Shown here piece by piece: positions 33,347-42,985 of a stretch of DNA of 64,000 nt. Made by a program: the position numbers and the translations under genes. Origin of the DNA: Prorocentrum cordatum (taxonomy: Eukaryota; Sar; Dinophyceae; Prorocentrales; Prorocentraceae); NCBI GenBank assembly GCA_963575745.1, contig CAUYUJ010008624.1:342570-406569 (forward strand). Direction: 5' to 3'. Positions within the stretch are counted from its first letter, which is position 1; every line of letters starts with the position of its first letter. The notes below the pieces were generated by a model. It was not told where the DNA came from and searched no databases. It saw nothing but the letters and a program-made list of their open reading frames with translations.

Positions 33347-33492
33347 CATGCCCGACGACGGCGACGACGCCGTCGACAGCCTGAACGCCAGCACCCAGAC
33401 GGGCGAGCTGAGCTGCGACTCCAGATGGGGATGGAGTGCGAGCTGGTGGAGTCCAGCGACATGGGCGAGCAGCTGCTGGACGGCGGGCGCCT
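33347..33492 (+). CDS. exon-like segment with an internal frameshift, unknown protein
   Basis: A pyrimidine-rich tract and acceptor (TTTTCGTTTCGACAG, ending 33,346) precede it and a canonical donor follows (CGCCT before GTGAGT, 33,493). The first half reads MPDDGDDAVDSLNASTQTGE and the second half, in the next frame, MGMECELVESSDMGEQLL. Both halves have G or C at nearly every third position only in their own frame, so one base seems missing or extra near 33,420-33,426. The length is 146, one short of a multiple of three. If restored, the phases would allow it between the exons at 28.17 and 37.29 kb, but those join perfectly without it. It may be an alternative exon, another gene's exon or a pseudo-exon. 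Confidence 0.4.
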
Positions 33493-33639
33493 GTGAGTCT
33501 CCCCAGACCGACGGCGCGGGCTGGGGCGCGGGCCAGGCCGCCGCGCTCGCGGCCGGGCCGGCCGACCCCTGGCGCGCCGCGGCTGACGCCGCCCCGGCCC
33601 CGCGCCCAGGGCCCGAGGCGTCAGGCTCAGCCGTCCTGG

Positions 33640-33960
33640 GGTCCTCGTGGGCCGTTTTGGGGGTCCTATCGGGGCTTTGTGGGTCGTTGTGGGGCAGTGT
33701 TGGAGGCCGCTTAGGCCGTCATGGGCTTCGCAGAGTCGAAAAAAGGCGAGGGCGCTCAACCCATACAAAAGCCATCGGGAAATCAAATATTTGGGCTTCT
33801 GGAGGCGCTCTTGGGGGTCCTCTTGGGGCCGTCTTGGGCCTTTGGGGGGCCTTGTTGGGCCCCCTTGGGGCCATTTTGGGCCGTCTTGGGGCCGTTTTGG
33901 CCCGCACAGAGGCCATCTTGAGCCGTCCTGACGCCCTCGTGGCCCCACAAGAGGCCCAAG
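33640..33960 (+). repeat. CTTGGGGCC-type array (family G) with AT-rich core
   Basis: Array of GTCTTGGGGCC and related units. The AT-richer core (CGAAAAAAGGCGAGGGCGC, then CGGGAAATCAAATATTTGGGC) is at about 33,735-33,800. Confidence 0.85.
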
Positions 33961-34249
33961 AAACTGGATGTGGCGTAGCCCCAGGGAAGGGGTTTGGGGG
34001 ATACATAATAATGCAACACAAGACAATGTGTAGCCAATATGAAAGTATGGGATACAATGGATACGTTGCATTATCGCCTCCGCAGAAAACGCTGCCGCTC
34101 AGCACGTCACTTCCGGACGTGGATTGTGCAGGCTTACGCCACATCCGCCGACCCCTTTGATTTTGTCAGCGGACTTATATCGTCCCGCCACCGTGCATGG
34201 CTTTTGAGTCAGAGTATTCATGGATGCTTCTTCGGGCTCAGAGCGCTCT

Positions 34250-34830
34250 CGTGGGCCCGTGGGGGTGCGGTTTTAGTTTGGGTGCCGTTCGGGAGTTTCT
34301 TTGAGGCCTCTGGAGCTTCCTGGTGGCCTATTGGGGGTTTCTCGGGGGCGTTTTGGGGGCCGTCATGATGGCCGCGGGGCCTCTCGGGGCCTCGTGGGCG
34401 GGGGGGCCTATCGGAGCCGAGGGCTCGAAAGGTCCGTTCGGGTCCCCCGTCTGGGCCCCGTCTTGGAGCCATCTCGGGAGCGTCTTGGGCCGTCTTGGAG
34501 GCCGCTTTGGGCCGTCTTGAGGCCCTCCTGGAGGCCTCTTGGGCAGTCTTGGGGGCGATCGTTGGGGCCTGTCGGGCCGTCATGGGGCGGCGGGCAGCAG
34601 AAAGGCTATAACGCCAACATCATGCAAACACCTATGGGGGAATCAACGATGGTTGCCTGTTAGGGGGCCTGTCGGATGCGTTTTGAGGGCACCGTGGGCT
34701 GTCTGGAGGCCATCTCGGGCGTCGTGGAACGATCTTTCGGCAACTCGGGGCCCTCTCGGACAGTCTTGGGGGCCTCTTAAGGCCATACTGGTCCGTTCGG
34801 GGGCCCTCTATTCCCCCCATGGTGTGTTCG
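34250..34830 (+). repeat. CTTGGGGCC-type array (family G)
   Basis: Degenerate CTCTTGGGCC and GTCTTGGAGGCC units, broken at 34,595-34,660 by a short unique block. Confidence 0.8.
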
Positions 34831-35817
34831 TGCCAGGCCAGAGGGGGAGGGAACAAGGGGTCGGTGGATTCTCAGATGGTTTGTGGTAGGTGTGAACCAG
34901 CAGTCCGCCAACGCATCATTTTGCAGGAGTCTTGAAAGAACAGTGTCCCAAATTGGAACTAATTGGAAGCCGACATGATTCAGATGTGAATCGCCACAAG
35001 CTTACGAATCAGGAACGGGCAACCTGCGAGTCAATTTCGTACGACATTGTAATCCATCAGAATTCGAGGACGAAGCTCTTGCGATTCAAGACTGACATGT
35101 TTGCAATCCATCATATCCGAGGGCTTAGCATGAATACCAAGTGGCTATCTAGCACGGATCATGAAAGCAGCGTGAGTGTCGAATGATAATCAGATGTACT
35201 GATTTGAGGGCATTTCGGACAAGATGGGAAGGACTAATTCTCTGCAGTCCAGATCGACTGCGAATCGAAAAGCATGGGTGAAGAAACGATCGTCGACCAA
35301 GTGTGGGTCCAACGCGAATCGAGTATGAAGCATGCCCACCTCCAACTTGCTTGTTCTTCTGACGATGGCAGTGCAGTAAAAACTGCGTGACGAGCGACAC
35401 ACGGCCAGAACGACTCCAGCATGTGCCTACGAATGCGGCCATACGTGTTCCTTGAGTCTGGCCTGTTTTGGATCTCAATGCCTATCTGCCTATCTCCATC
35501 CCTATCGGCATGTGACCGATCAGCTGAGTGCGCGTGATGTTGCACCACCGCGCTCAAAGGTTGCTACAACGCAACTCCAAACGCACAGACCATGCCCTCA
35601 CGTCGCAGTGGTCAGGTCGCCCAGCTGCATCGTCGTGGGTGGTCTGCGCCAGCTGCTGCGAGTATCCACGGTCGTGTAACGCTTTCGGTGCAATTTCCGA
35701 TCTGGGGTATGAGGTGAGAGACATGTTGAAGAGAAGTTTGAAGTGGAGGCCGCTTTCTCGCGATGTGGCGTGCTCATTATGCCAGAGAGAGTGAGGGTAC
35801 CCGAGCGGTCTTATTAT
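34831..35817. other. unassigned low-repeat sequence
   Basis: About 1 kb with lower GC than its surroundings and no triplet arrays. Several open frames of 70-110 codons exist on both strands but none shows a recognised motif or G/C-biased third positions. It could be old element sequence. Confidence 0.35.
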
Positions 35818-36927
35818 TGCGAAGGCCTGACGGCCGGTGCCGCCGACCCTGTTCGCAATGCGCAGCAAGAGGCACGGGCTGTGGGATGGTTTGGGGGAAC
35901 GGGGAGAAGGACGAGAAGGTGGGGGAGGGAGGTGTCGTATCTGACCCGGGACTTCCCCGGGACTCCCCCGGGACCCCCCCCGGGACCTCCTCTCCCCCCC
36001 CCGTCGGGGAAGGGAAAGGGAAGGGGCTTCCCTTCGACTCAATGACGACGTTGCTCAAGGTCGGTAGGGGGGCGTCGTATCTGACTCGGGGGGGGGTCGC
36101 TACCCCCCCCGCTACCCCCCCCCCCTCCCGGCGGGGGAGGAATGAAAGGGAAGGGGCTTCCCTTCGACTCAATTACGAGGTTGCTCAAGGTCGGCTTGGC
36201 TGGAGCCCAGGGGAAGAGGAGTCCCAGGGGGGGGCGTCGTATCTGACCCGGGGGGGGGGTCGCTACCCCCCCCCCCCTCCCGGCGGGGGAGGGATCAAAG
36301 GGAAGGGGCTTCCCTTCGACTCAATTACGAGGTTGCTCAAGGTCGGCTTGGCTGGAGCCCAGGGGAAGAGGAGTCCCAGGGGGGGGCGTCGTATCTGACC
36401 CGGGGGGGGGGTCGCTACCCCCCCCCCCTCCCGGCGGGGGAGGGATGAAAGGGAAGGGGCTTCCCTTCGACTCAATTACGAGGTTGCTCAAGGTCGGCTT
36501 GGCTGGAGCCCAGGGGAAGAGGAGTCCCAGGGGGGGGCGTCGTATCTGACCCGGGGGGGGGGGTCGCTACCCCCCCCCCCTCCCGGCGGGGGAGGGATCA
36601 AAGGGAAGGGGCTTCCCTTCGACTCAATTACGAGGTTGCTCAAGGTCGGCTTGGCTGGAGCCCAGGGGAAGAGGAGTCCCAGGGGGGGGCGTCGTATCTG
36701 ACCCGGGGGGGGGGTCGCTACCCCCCCCCCCTCCCGGCGGGGGAGGGATCAAAGGGAAGGGGCTTCCCTTCGACTCAATTACGAGGTTGCTCAAGGTCGG
36801 CTTGGCTGGAGCCCAGGGGAAGAGGTCTCCCAGGGAAAGGGAAGGACAGAGACGACGAGTACAAAGAATGACGGAGATGACGGCTCGAACGGAAAAGCCC
36901 CTCACACACGCCGACAGGGTCGGCGGA
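35818..36927 (+). mobile_element. element with conserved ends, carrying a 152-bp tandem array
   Basis: The left end, GCGAAGGCCTGACGGCCGGTG followed by CCGCCGACCCTG, matches sequences at 37,376, 47,038 and 62,878. The right end, ACGGAAAAGCCCCTCACACA followed by CGCC, matches 63,350-63,375. The ends share a short inverted match (CCGCCGACCCTG and CAGGGTCGGCGG). Between them are about six units of a 152-bp repeat. The 62.88-63.39 kb copy has one such unit. No coding capacity was seen. Confidence 0.6.
35934..36840 (+). repeat. 152-bp tandem array, about six units
   Basis: GTCGTATCTGACYCGGG recurs at 35,934, 36,075, 36,236, 36,389, 36,540 and 36,692. The last four units are almost identical and each pairs a run of 9-10 G with a run of 9-10 C about 8 bp apart. 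Near-identity implies recent expansion or assembly collapse. Confidence 0.95.
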
Positions 36928-36929
36928 TT

Positions 36930-37055
36930 TCATCCTTGGGTGTGCGTGGCTGTGGTGGGCCCGTTTCTGCTTGACGGGGGGGTTCTGGGTGGAGGGTCCT
37001 GGGCGAGGGGTCCTGGGCAAGTGCTTTCTGCGCCGCCGTACCCTCACCCTTACAC
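36930..37055 (+). repeat. dispersed repeat (family R), copy 2
   Basis: GGGTGTGCGTGGCTGTGGTG, CCGTTTCTGCTTGACGGGG, GGGTCCTGGGCAAGTG. Matches 27,885-28,025. Confidence 0.85.
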
Positions 37056-37286
37056 GCCGGTCGTTGAAAGTAGGTTTTTTGGGATTCTCAGATCCCAATC
37101 TACTTCAAGCGCCTTCCTACTTCAAGAATCGACATGATTTTGCTGTGTTTTGTTTTTCTCTGGGAGGGCCTGGACCCAATCCACTTTATCCGCCTTCCTA
37201 TGTACTTCATGTTTGTACCTACTTCTTCCGACCGACGTGTATCCCCAAGTGCGGGGTGCGTCTTACTGATCCCTCGCTCCTGGCAG

Positions 37287-37374
37287 GTGGGACGTGGTGT
37301 TCCCCGTGTGCCTGCCAGACCAGGGCTCCTTGGACTGGCTCGATATCTTCCTCGAGAAGAACCCGAAGTATTCT
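37287..37374 (+). CDS. exon of hnRNP U-like SPRY gene: degenerate P-loop segment
   Basis: After CCTGGCAG (acceptor ending 37,286) G completes the AGG codon left open at 28,275. The frame reads WDVVFPVCLPDQGSFDWLD and then IFLEKNPKYS, followed at once by TAA (37,375). In animal hnRNP U the SPRY domain is followed by a kinase-like domain with GLPGAGKTTW; here CLPDQGSFDW occupies that place and lacks the lysine and threonine needed for nucleotide binding. The last 33 bp are repeated at 37,492-37,524 after a 118-bp insertion, so the true splice site lies somewhere in that duplication. The phase match with the exon at 28.17 kb is exact. Confidence 0.78.
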
Positions 37375-37491
37375 TAAGGCCTTACGGCGGGTGCTACCGA
37401 CCCTGAAGACGACGGCGATGACGACGACAACGACGACGACGACGACGACGATTACGACGACGACGACGAGGAGGAGAAGAAGGGGGAGGCA
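37374..37491 (+). mobile_element. 118-bp insertion between two copies of exon sequence
   Basis: Begins TTAAGGCCTTACGGCGGGTG followed by CTACCGACCCTGAAG, the left end shared with the elements at 35.82, 47.04 and 62.88 kb, then GAC triplets to an AAGGGGGAG stretch. It is flanked by 33-bp direct repeats differing at two positions. It could be a young intron created by insertion, or a disruption of the exon. Confidence 0.5.
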
Positions 37492-37546
37492 CGATATCTT
37501 CCTGGAGAAGAGCCCGAAGTATTCGCAGTGGCTGCAGCCCTCCCCG
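37492..37546 (+). CDS. second copy of the last exon end
   Basis: Reads DIFLEKSPKYS in the same way as 37,342-37,374 and then continues QWLQPSP up to CCG before GCAAGC, a good GC donor at 37,547. Preceded by GGGGAGGCAC. If splicing joins the upstream part of the exon at 37.29 kb to this copy, the TAA at 37,375 is avoided and translation continues. If not, the protein stops after KYS. The sequence does not show which junction is used. Confidence 0.5.
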
Positions 37547-37629
37547 GCAAGCCCTCCGCTCGGGGTCGGCTTCTTCCGCTGCTCAGATTCTATTGCATCG
37601 GGCAGGAGGGATCCTACTGGATTGGGCGG

Positions 37630-37690
37630 GGGGTAGGAGGAGGAGGAGGAGGAGGAGGAGGAGGAGGAGGAGGAGGAGGAGGAGGAGGGC
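37630..37690 (+). repeat. GGA trinucleotide run
   Basis: About 60 bp of GGA leading into the 18-bp array. Confidence 0.95.
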
Positions 37691-38625
37691 GGCGCTGACA
37701 ACCAAAGGGGCGACGAAAAAACAAAGGAGCGCCAAAACCAAAGGAGCGCCGACAAAACCAAGGGAGCGCCGACAAAACCAAGCGGCGCCGACTACCAAAT
37801 GGGAGCCAAAAAAACCAAGAGGGCGCCGAAAACGAGAAGGGCGCCGAAAACAACGAATGCTCCGAAGACGGACATGGCGCAGAAAGCCAAAAGCGCGTGA
37901 AAAACAAGAAGTAGCGCCGAACAAAAAGGGCGCCGAGAACCAAAGGGGCACCGAAAACCAAGGGGGCGCAGGAAACCAAAAAGAACAACCCAGAAAGCGC
38001 CGAACACAAGAAGGAACGCCGAAAACCAGAGGCGCCGACAACCAAAAGGGCTGCGAAAACACAGAAGGACACCGAAAACCGAAGGGGCGCCGAAAACCAA
38101 AAGGGCGCCGAAAACCAAAGGGGCGCCGAACACCCGAGGGGCGCCGAAAACCAGAAGGAGCGCCGAAAACGAAAACCAACGATGCGCCAAAAACCAAAGA
38201 GGGCGCCGATAACTAAAAGGGCGCCGAAAGCGAAAGGGGCGCCGAAGACCAGAAGCTCCGAAGACAGACGGGGCGCCGGAGACCAAAAGGGCGCCGCAAA
38301 CCAAAGGGGAGCCGAAAACCGCGGGGGCGCCGAAAGCCAAAGGGGCGCCGAAAACCAAAGAGGCGCCGAAATCCTAAGGGGCGCCGGAAATCAGCGAGGC
38401 GCCGAAAACTACAGATACGCCGAAAACCATAGGGCGTGCCGATAGTCAAAAGGGGCTTCGAAAACCAAAGGAACGCCGAAAACCACAGGAGCCCCGAAAA
38501 CCAAAGGAGCGCCGGAAAAGCGAAGGGGCGCCAAGGGCCCAAGGGGAGCCGAAAACCAAAGACGCGCCGCAAACCACACGCACGCCGAAAATCAACGATG
38601 CGCCGAAGACAAACGAAGAAAAGTA
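37690..38625 (+). repeat. 18-bp array with GGCGCC in each unit
   Basis: About 50 degenerate units of GGGCGCCGAAAACCAAA(G), each with the palindrome GGCGCC. The - strand reads FGAPLV-like hexapeptides for up to 200 codons because 18 is six codons. Confidence 0.93.
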
Positions 38626-38629
38626 ACTT

Positions 38630-39045
38630 CGAACCCCCCCTTCAGCCAGGGCCCTCCAGCTGGAAAAGCCAGCAGACAGAGGGGAGGGGCGGGTAGCTTC
38701 GGACCTCCCCTTCCCTATGGAAAGGGCAGCCTGGGCTTACCCGGGGCCCCGAAAAGGAGGGGAGGGGGTAGCTTCCAGCCCCGCCCCGTAGCCAGGGACC
38801 CCCCAGCGACAAAGCAAACAAAAGGAACGGGGGGGAGAGCTTTGGACCCCCCCCCTTCACCTTTGAAAGTGAAGCCTGGGCTGACCCTGGGTTCCGAAAG
38901 GGGGGGGGAGCTCCTGAGCCCCTCCCCCTCCCTTTAGCTAGGGCCCCCCCCCCAGCTAAAAAATGCCCACACAAGGGGGGGGACAACTTCGGAGGCCCTC
39001 CCCCTTTTCCAAGGGAGGGGGGAGGTAGCTTGAATCTGGGCCCCC
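38630..39045 (+). repeat. about 147-bp tandem array, three units
   Basis: Units start AGCCAGGGCCCTCCAGCTGG (38,645), AGCCAGGGACCCCCCAGCG (38,792) and AGCTAGGGCCCCCCCCCCAG (38,937), each followed by AGCTTCGGACC-like blocks and long G and C runs. Confidence 0.85.
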
Positions 39046-39184
39046 ACTTGTAGTGAGAAGTGTGCCACGCCACGAACGCGCTTTTTCGTATGCGCTGCCT
39101 GTGTTTCCTGTCCTTTTCCACTCCCGCTTGGCTCGCTTAGGCTAGCCTCCCGTGCCCGCTTTAGTCGCGCATTCACACCGCATT

Positions 39185-39765
39185 CGGCTCAGCAAAGGCG
39201 TTTCGCCTGAGACTCCCTCATGATTTACGACTGGCAACAGCTTCACGGATGGAAGGCGGGTTGTTTTCGAAATGTAGCTCTCGACTTAGCGCCGCGCGCA
39301 TTCGTTGCAAGAGCTTCACGGATGGAGGGCGGGTGGTTTTCAAAGTGTGGTTTTCGCTTTAGCGCCGCGCACCTTGTTAAAACAAAATCGCAAAAGCTTC
39401 ACGGATGGAGAGCGGGTGGTTTCAAAATGTGCCTCTCGCCTTAGCGCCGCGCGCATTCGTTCATACAATTGACAAGGGTGTCACGGATTCCCATGCGAAG
39501 CGAACCAGACATGGTGTTTTGGAAAGATTTTGAATTATGCGGGTGCAACAGCTACGTTGGTTCGCGGTGTTGAGGTCCCAGGAATGGCGTTATGGTACGA
39601 TTCAGGCTCGTCAAGACGCAACAGTCAGGTTGATCCGTGGCGTTGCAATCACGAGAACAATGTTTTGGCATGCTTCAGAATCTTCAATCGGTTGTCTTCC
39701 GACGAGGCAGTTCCCTCAGTGGAGATGAACCGTTGTAGGAGCCTATGAAGGAGGGAGCTTGGAGG
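39185..39765 (-). repeat. family A composite element, complete inverted copy
   Basis: From the left: inverted right flank (GGCGTTTCGCCTGAGACTCC), three inverted 80-bp units with AGCGCCGCGC cores near 39,287, 39,360 and 39,442, then the inverted 245-bp part ending at ATGAACCGTTGTAGGAGCC. Full counterpart of 10,055-10,665. Confidence 0.88.
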
Positions 39766-40755
39766 GAGGGTTTATCCCAACATCGTTGATGATTCTTGGG
39801 TTTACTGGTCCTCCTCCTCCTCCTCCTTTCCTATATCCTGGCCGTTTCCACGACGCCAGCCAAAAGCCCATCCTATGGTCGCGGGATCGCACTCCCGCCA
39901 GGTGGGTTCCAGAAGGGGTCCCTGCCGGGATGCGATCCCTGGCCTTCTTCGGGGGGCCCAGCGATCACCGAACAGACCATCCATAGCGTGTTTCACCCTC
40001 TGGGTCATAACGCGCGTTATGCCGCCCTCCCTCCCCCCCCCCTCCCCCCTCCCATGACGTAACGCTCCCCCCCCACAGGTGCGTTCCGGCACTGCCGCAG
40101 TGCGTCCGGCACCACAGTTTGTGCTGTCGGACCCACACGGCGGAGGGCGGGCGTTACGTTCTGCCCCGCCCCCACCACCGGATTTATTTTCCTTTGCGAC
40201 TGACGCCTGAACGACCCCCTGGCCGGATTTCTTTCTTCCTTCTGTGGGTGTCCTTCCTCGTTGCGTGGGGGTACAGCTCGTCATGCGTCGACTCGCGTCT
40301 GGTAGGCGATGGGGTAGCGCCGATTTAGCATCGATGAACGCGATTAGCGACGATCTAGCGTCGATTAGCGTCGATTCACACGAGCCAGCAAGATGGGATG
40401 AGAGGCTCCCGTGAGTTGCCACAGAATTGGTTTTCCCTGGGGGAAGCCAGCGATAACCGAGCAGACCATCCCCAGGCAGGAAAAACATCATGCGAGTCTT
40501 AGCCAATAGTGGACCATCTGATTTTGCCTGGGGAGGCTATCTCTGGTTGCTCCTGAGCTCGGGTCAGCCACCCGGCCGAGGTAGAAAGTCGATCCACACA
40601 GTGCCCTACGACTCCTCCCAGATCCTTCTGGCCCTAGGTCCCAGCCACATGACGTTCCGCGTCGTCATCTCTCCTTTGGACTCCGCTCGAGTTAAAGCAG
40701 TGGCGCGGGGGGGTATCTCTCAGCCTCGCAATGAGTGAGGGGAGCATAACATTGC
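39766..40755. other. unassigned, with short duplications
   Basis: GCCCAGCGATCACCGAACAGACCATCC (39,958) resembles GCCAGCGATAACCGAGCAGACCATCC (40,447). A GCGTCGATTAGCG-type short tandem run is at 40,312-40,378 and resembles 49,447-49,480. GGGCGTTACGTTCTGCC at 40,153 resembles the GC-rich block of the composite repeat. No gene recognised. Confidence 0.45.
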
Positions 40756-40949
40756 ACTGCACGGGCCTCCTCCTCCTCCTCCTCATTTTTCTTTCAGACT
40801 GACCCACGGCCGGATGAGTGCACTTCGCATGCCTGGCTGAGCCCTCGAGGGGAGCCGTCGTTTACAGAGCTCAGCCAGAGAGCGCTCGCTAGATGGATCG
40901 AGGAGACGCGCGAGAGCGATCATGACGTTGTTGATTACAATGGGTGACG

Positions 40950-41070
40950 AGGAGGACGAGGGAGGGAGGAGGAGGAGGAGGAGGAGGAGGAGGAGGAAGA
41001 GGACGACGAGGGATGGAGGAAAGAAGAGAAAGATATGGATAGATCGGAAGGAGGAGGACGAGGAGCAAAA
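40950..41070 (+). repeat. GGA trinucleotide array
   Basis: Imperfect GGA/GAC/GAA triplets. Confidence 0.9.
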
Positions 41071-41259
41071 TGAGGAGAGGTGAACAGAGAGGAGGGGAAG
41101 GAAGAGAATGAGGAGCATTTCGAGACGACGACAACCATCTATGTGTGGCAAATCTGTGTCGTTTCTCGCGTCCTCTGTTTTCTCCCATGGCCTCCCATCC
41201 GTCCCATCCCTTCCGCATTCATACCCTCGTCTGGCAGGCAGTTGTGCCTTCGCCCTCAC

Positions 41260-41588
41260 CGCGGGGGTGGTGGTGGTGGTGGGCGACGAAGCACGTTGCA
41301 GATGCGTGCAGGAAAGGAATGTGGCGAGCACGTTGGTGGTAGTAGGAAGAAGTGGAACAGGCACGGACGTTGGAGGTAGAGGGGAAGGGGGAGGAGGAGG
41401 AGGAGAAGGAGGAGAAGGAGGAGGAGGAGGAGGAGGAAGAGGAGAAAGAGGAGGAGGAGGGAGGGAGGGAGGAGGGAGGGAGGGAGGGAGGGGGGGAGGG
41501 AGGAGGAGGAGGAGGAGGAGGAGGAGGAGGAGGAGGAGGAGGAGGAGGAGGAAGAGGAGGAGGAGGAGGTGGAGGAGCTGGAGCAGGC

Positions 41589-41626
<38 letters not shown>

Positions 41627-41640
41627 AGGATCACGTGACG
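41260..41640 (+). repeat. GGT, GGA, GGGA and GGAGCA arrays
   Basis: GGT run at 41,263-41,281, GGA/GGAGAA from 41,380, GGGA at 41,458-41,505, GGA to 41,580, then GGAGCA at 41,580-41,625. Confidence 0.93.
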
Positions 41641-41644
41641 TTTC

Positions 41645-42168
41645 TTGCTGTCCTCCCTGAGAAGCAAGACTAGTGCACCTTCACGATGCCCACCATGCAA
41701 CGACACCGAGCAGGCTCAGCTGCGACGACCTCGAAGGCTTCATGCTCCCCACCAAGCGTGGCTCAAGGAGCCACTCAGCATCTTCAAGCCGTACTAGTTC
41801 CGAGATGGGTCGGAGTCGTCGTTTGGGGGGCGCCTGGAGCCAGGAGGCCGACTTCGTGGCGGGGCGTGAGAAACTATACTCGCCGCGCCAGAGCGCCCAG
41901 CCAGTTCAACAATGTAGCACATCATGTGTTATATGTGCTGCTCAAAATTATTTGGGTAGACGACGGCGAGGCTTTGGCCTCGACGTCACCCGCAGGACTG
42001 GCGAGCCGCTGCCGATCCGCGCGCAAGCGTCCAAGGCTGCTGGGGTCGCGGTGAGGCGACGCGCGATGAAGAGGGGCCGAAGACGGAAGACGCACACGCT
42101 GCTTGCACGCGAACCTGAGCAGGTACGGGCAGCCTGGAGCTGGCTGGGGTCTGATGTGGCCCAGCACT
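41645..42168. other. unassigned, possible old coding sequence
   Basis: The + strand is open at 41,673-42,197 (CDDLEGFMLPTKRGSRSHSA) and, in another frame, at 41,686-42,054. The C-terminal part is arginine-rich. No domain was recognised, and third positions do not single out one frame. Confidence 0.3.
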
Positions 42169-42415
42169 CATTGGTTCCGGCCAGCGGGAAGGACTAGCAG
42201 ATTCCAGGTTCTGAGTTCGAGAGTTTTTTGCCTCTTTCGGCCTCTGGGGGCCGTTGCTGGGTCTCGGGACCGTCAGAAACGGATCTGGGGGGAAACATTG
42301 CGCCACATGGATCCCAGGAGTGGTACAGGGACCCATTTTAAGCGGATTTGGCCTCACCCCCTTTCCTGACAGATTTTCTAGGGTCCCAACCATTTCAGCC
42401 CCCCCAGCCGCCTCC
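42169..42415 (+). repeat. dispersed repeat (family J), uninterrupted copy
   Basis: CGGCCAGCGGGAAGGACTAG, GCCTCTGGGGGCCGTTGCTG, CGGGACCGTCAGAAACGGAT, GCGGATTTGGCCTCACCCC, CTGACAGATTTTCTAGGG. The same landmarks occur at 62,730-62,877 and 63,385-63,460, split by about 508 bp. Confidence 0.85.
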
Positions 42416-42544
42416 AACGTTCAACACATTGTTGGCAACCATGCCCTTGGCTGCGGCTTCTTCTGGGCTGGACACCTGCGAGCGCTCGCCCACCTGCGCA
42501 AGCTATCAGAACTGAGGCGAATTGGCATCACATGGACCCCCTGC

Positions 42545-42548
<4 letters not shown>

Positions 42549-42630
<82 letters not shown>
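42549..42630 (+). repeat. GT dinucleotide array
   Basis: About 41 perfect GT units followed by a run of 12 G. Confidence 0.98.
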
Positions 42631-42632
<2 letters not shown>

Positions 42633-42704
42633 GGGGGGGGGTGCTCCCGCACAGTTACCTAATACCTGTTCTCATCATGAGCGCGTCGAGAGGACAGGGC
42701 CCGA

Positions 42705-42985
42705 CCTAAGCTGCTTTTGGCGATTTCGTGGACTGTTTTCTTTTCACCTTCGTTCTGAAACAATTGCGAAACGCAGACACAACGACGGACAACGGAAACA
42801 AAACGAAAACGACAAACACTGTTTAGGTGGATCCCTGCGAGTTTCGCGCCTAGGGTGCTTTTGCGATTTCGTGGGACGTGTCCGTTTCGATTTCGTTCTG
42901 CAGCAAAGGCGGAACGAAGACAAAACGGGGAACAACGAAGACAAGACGAAAATGCAAACACGGCTCGATCCCTGCTTCTGGAACT
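42705..42985 (+). repeat. two tandem copies of a 140-bp unit
   Basis: GCTTTTGGCGATTTCGTGGA (42,712) and GCTTTTGCGATTTCGTGGGA (42,859) each lead through TTCGTTCTG, an ACAAAACG-rich stretch and GATCCCTGC. Confidence 0.8.

Noticed and set aside
37593-38445. Long frames with FGAPLV or NQRGAEN repeats
   Set aside because: Six-codon period of the 18-bp GGCGCC array.
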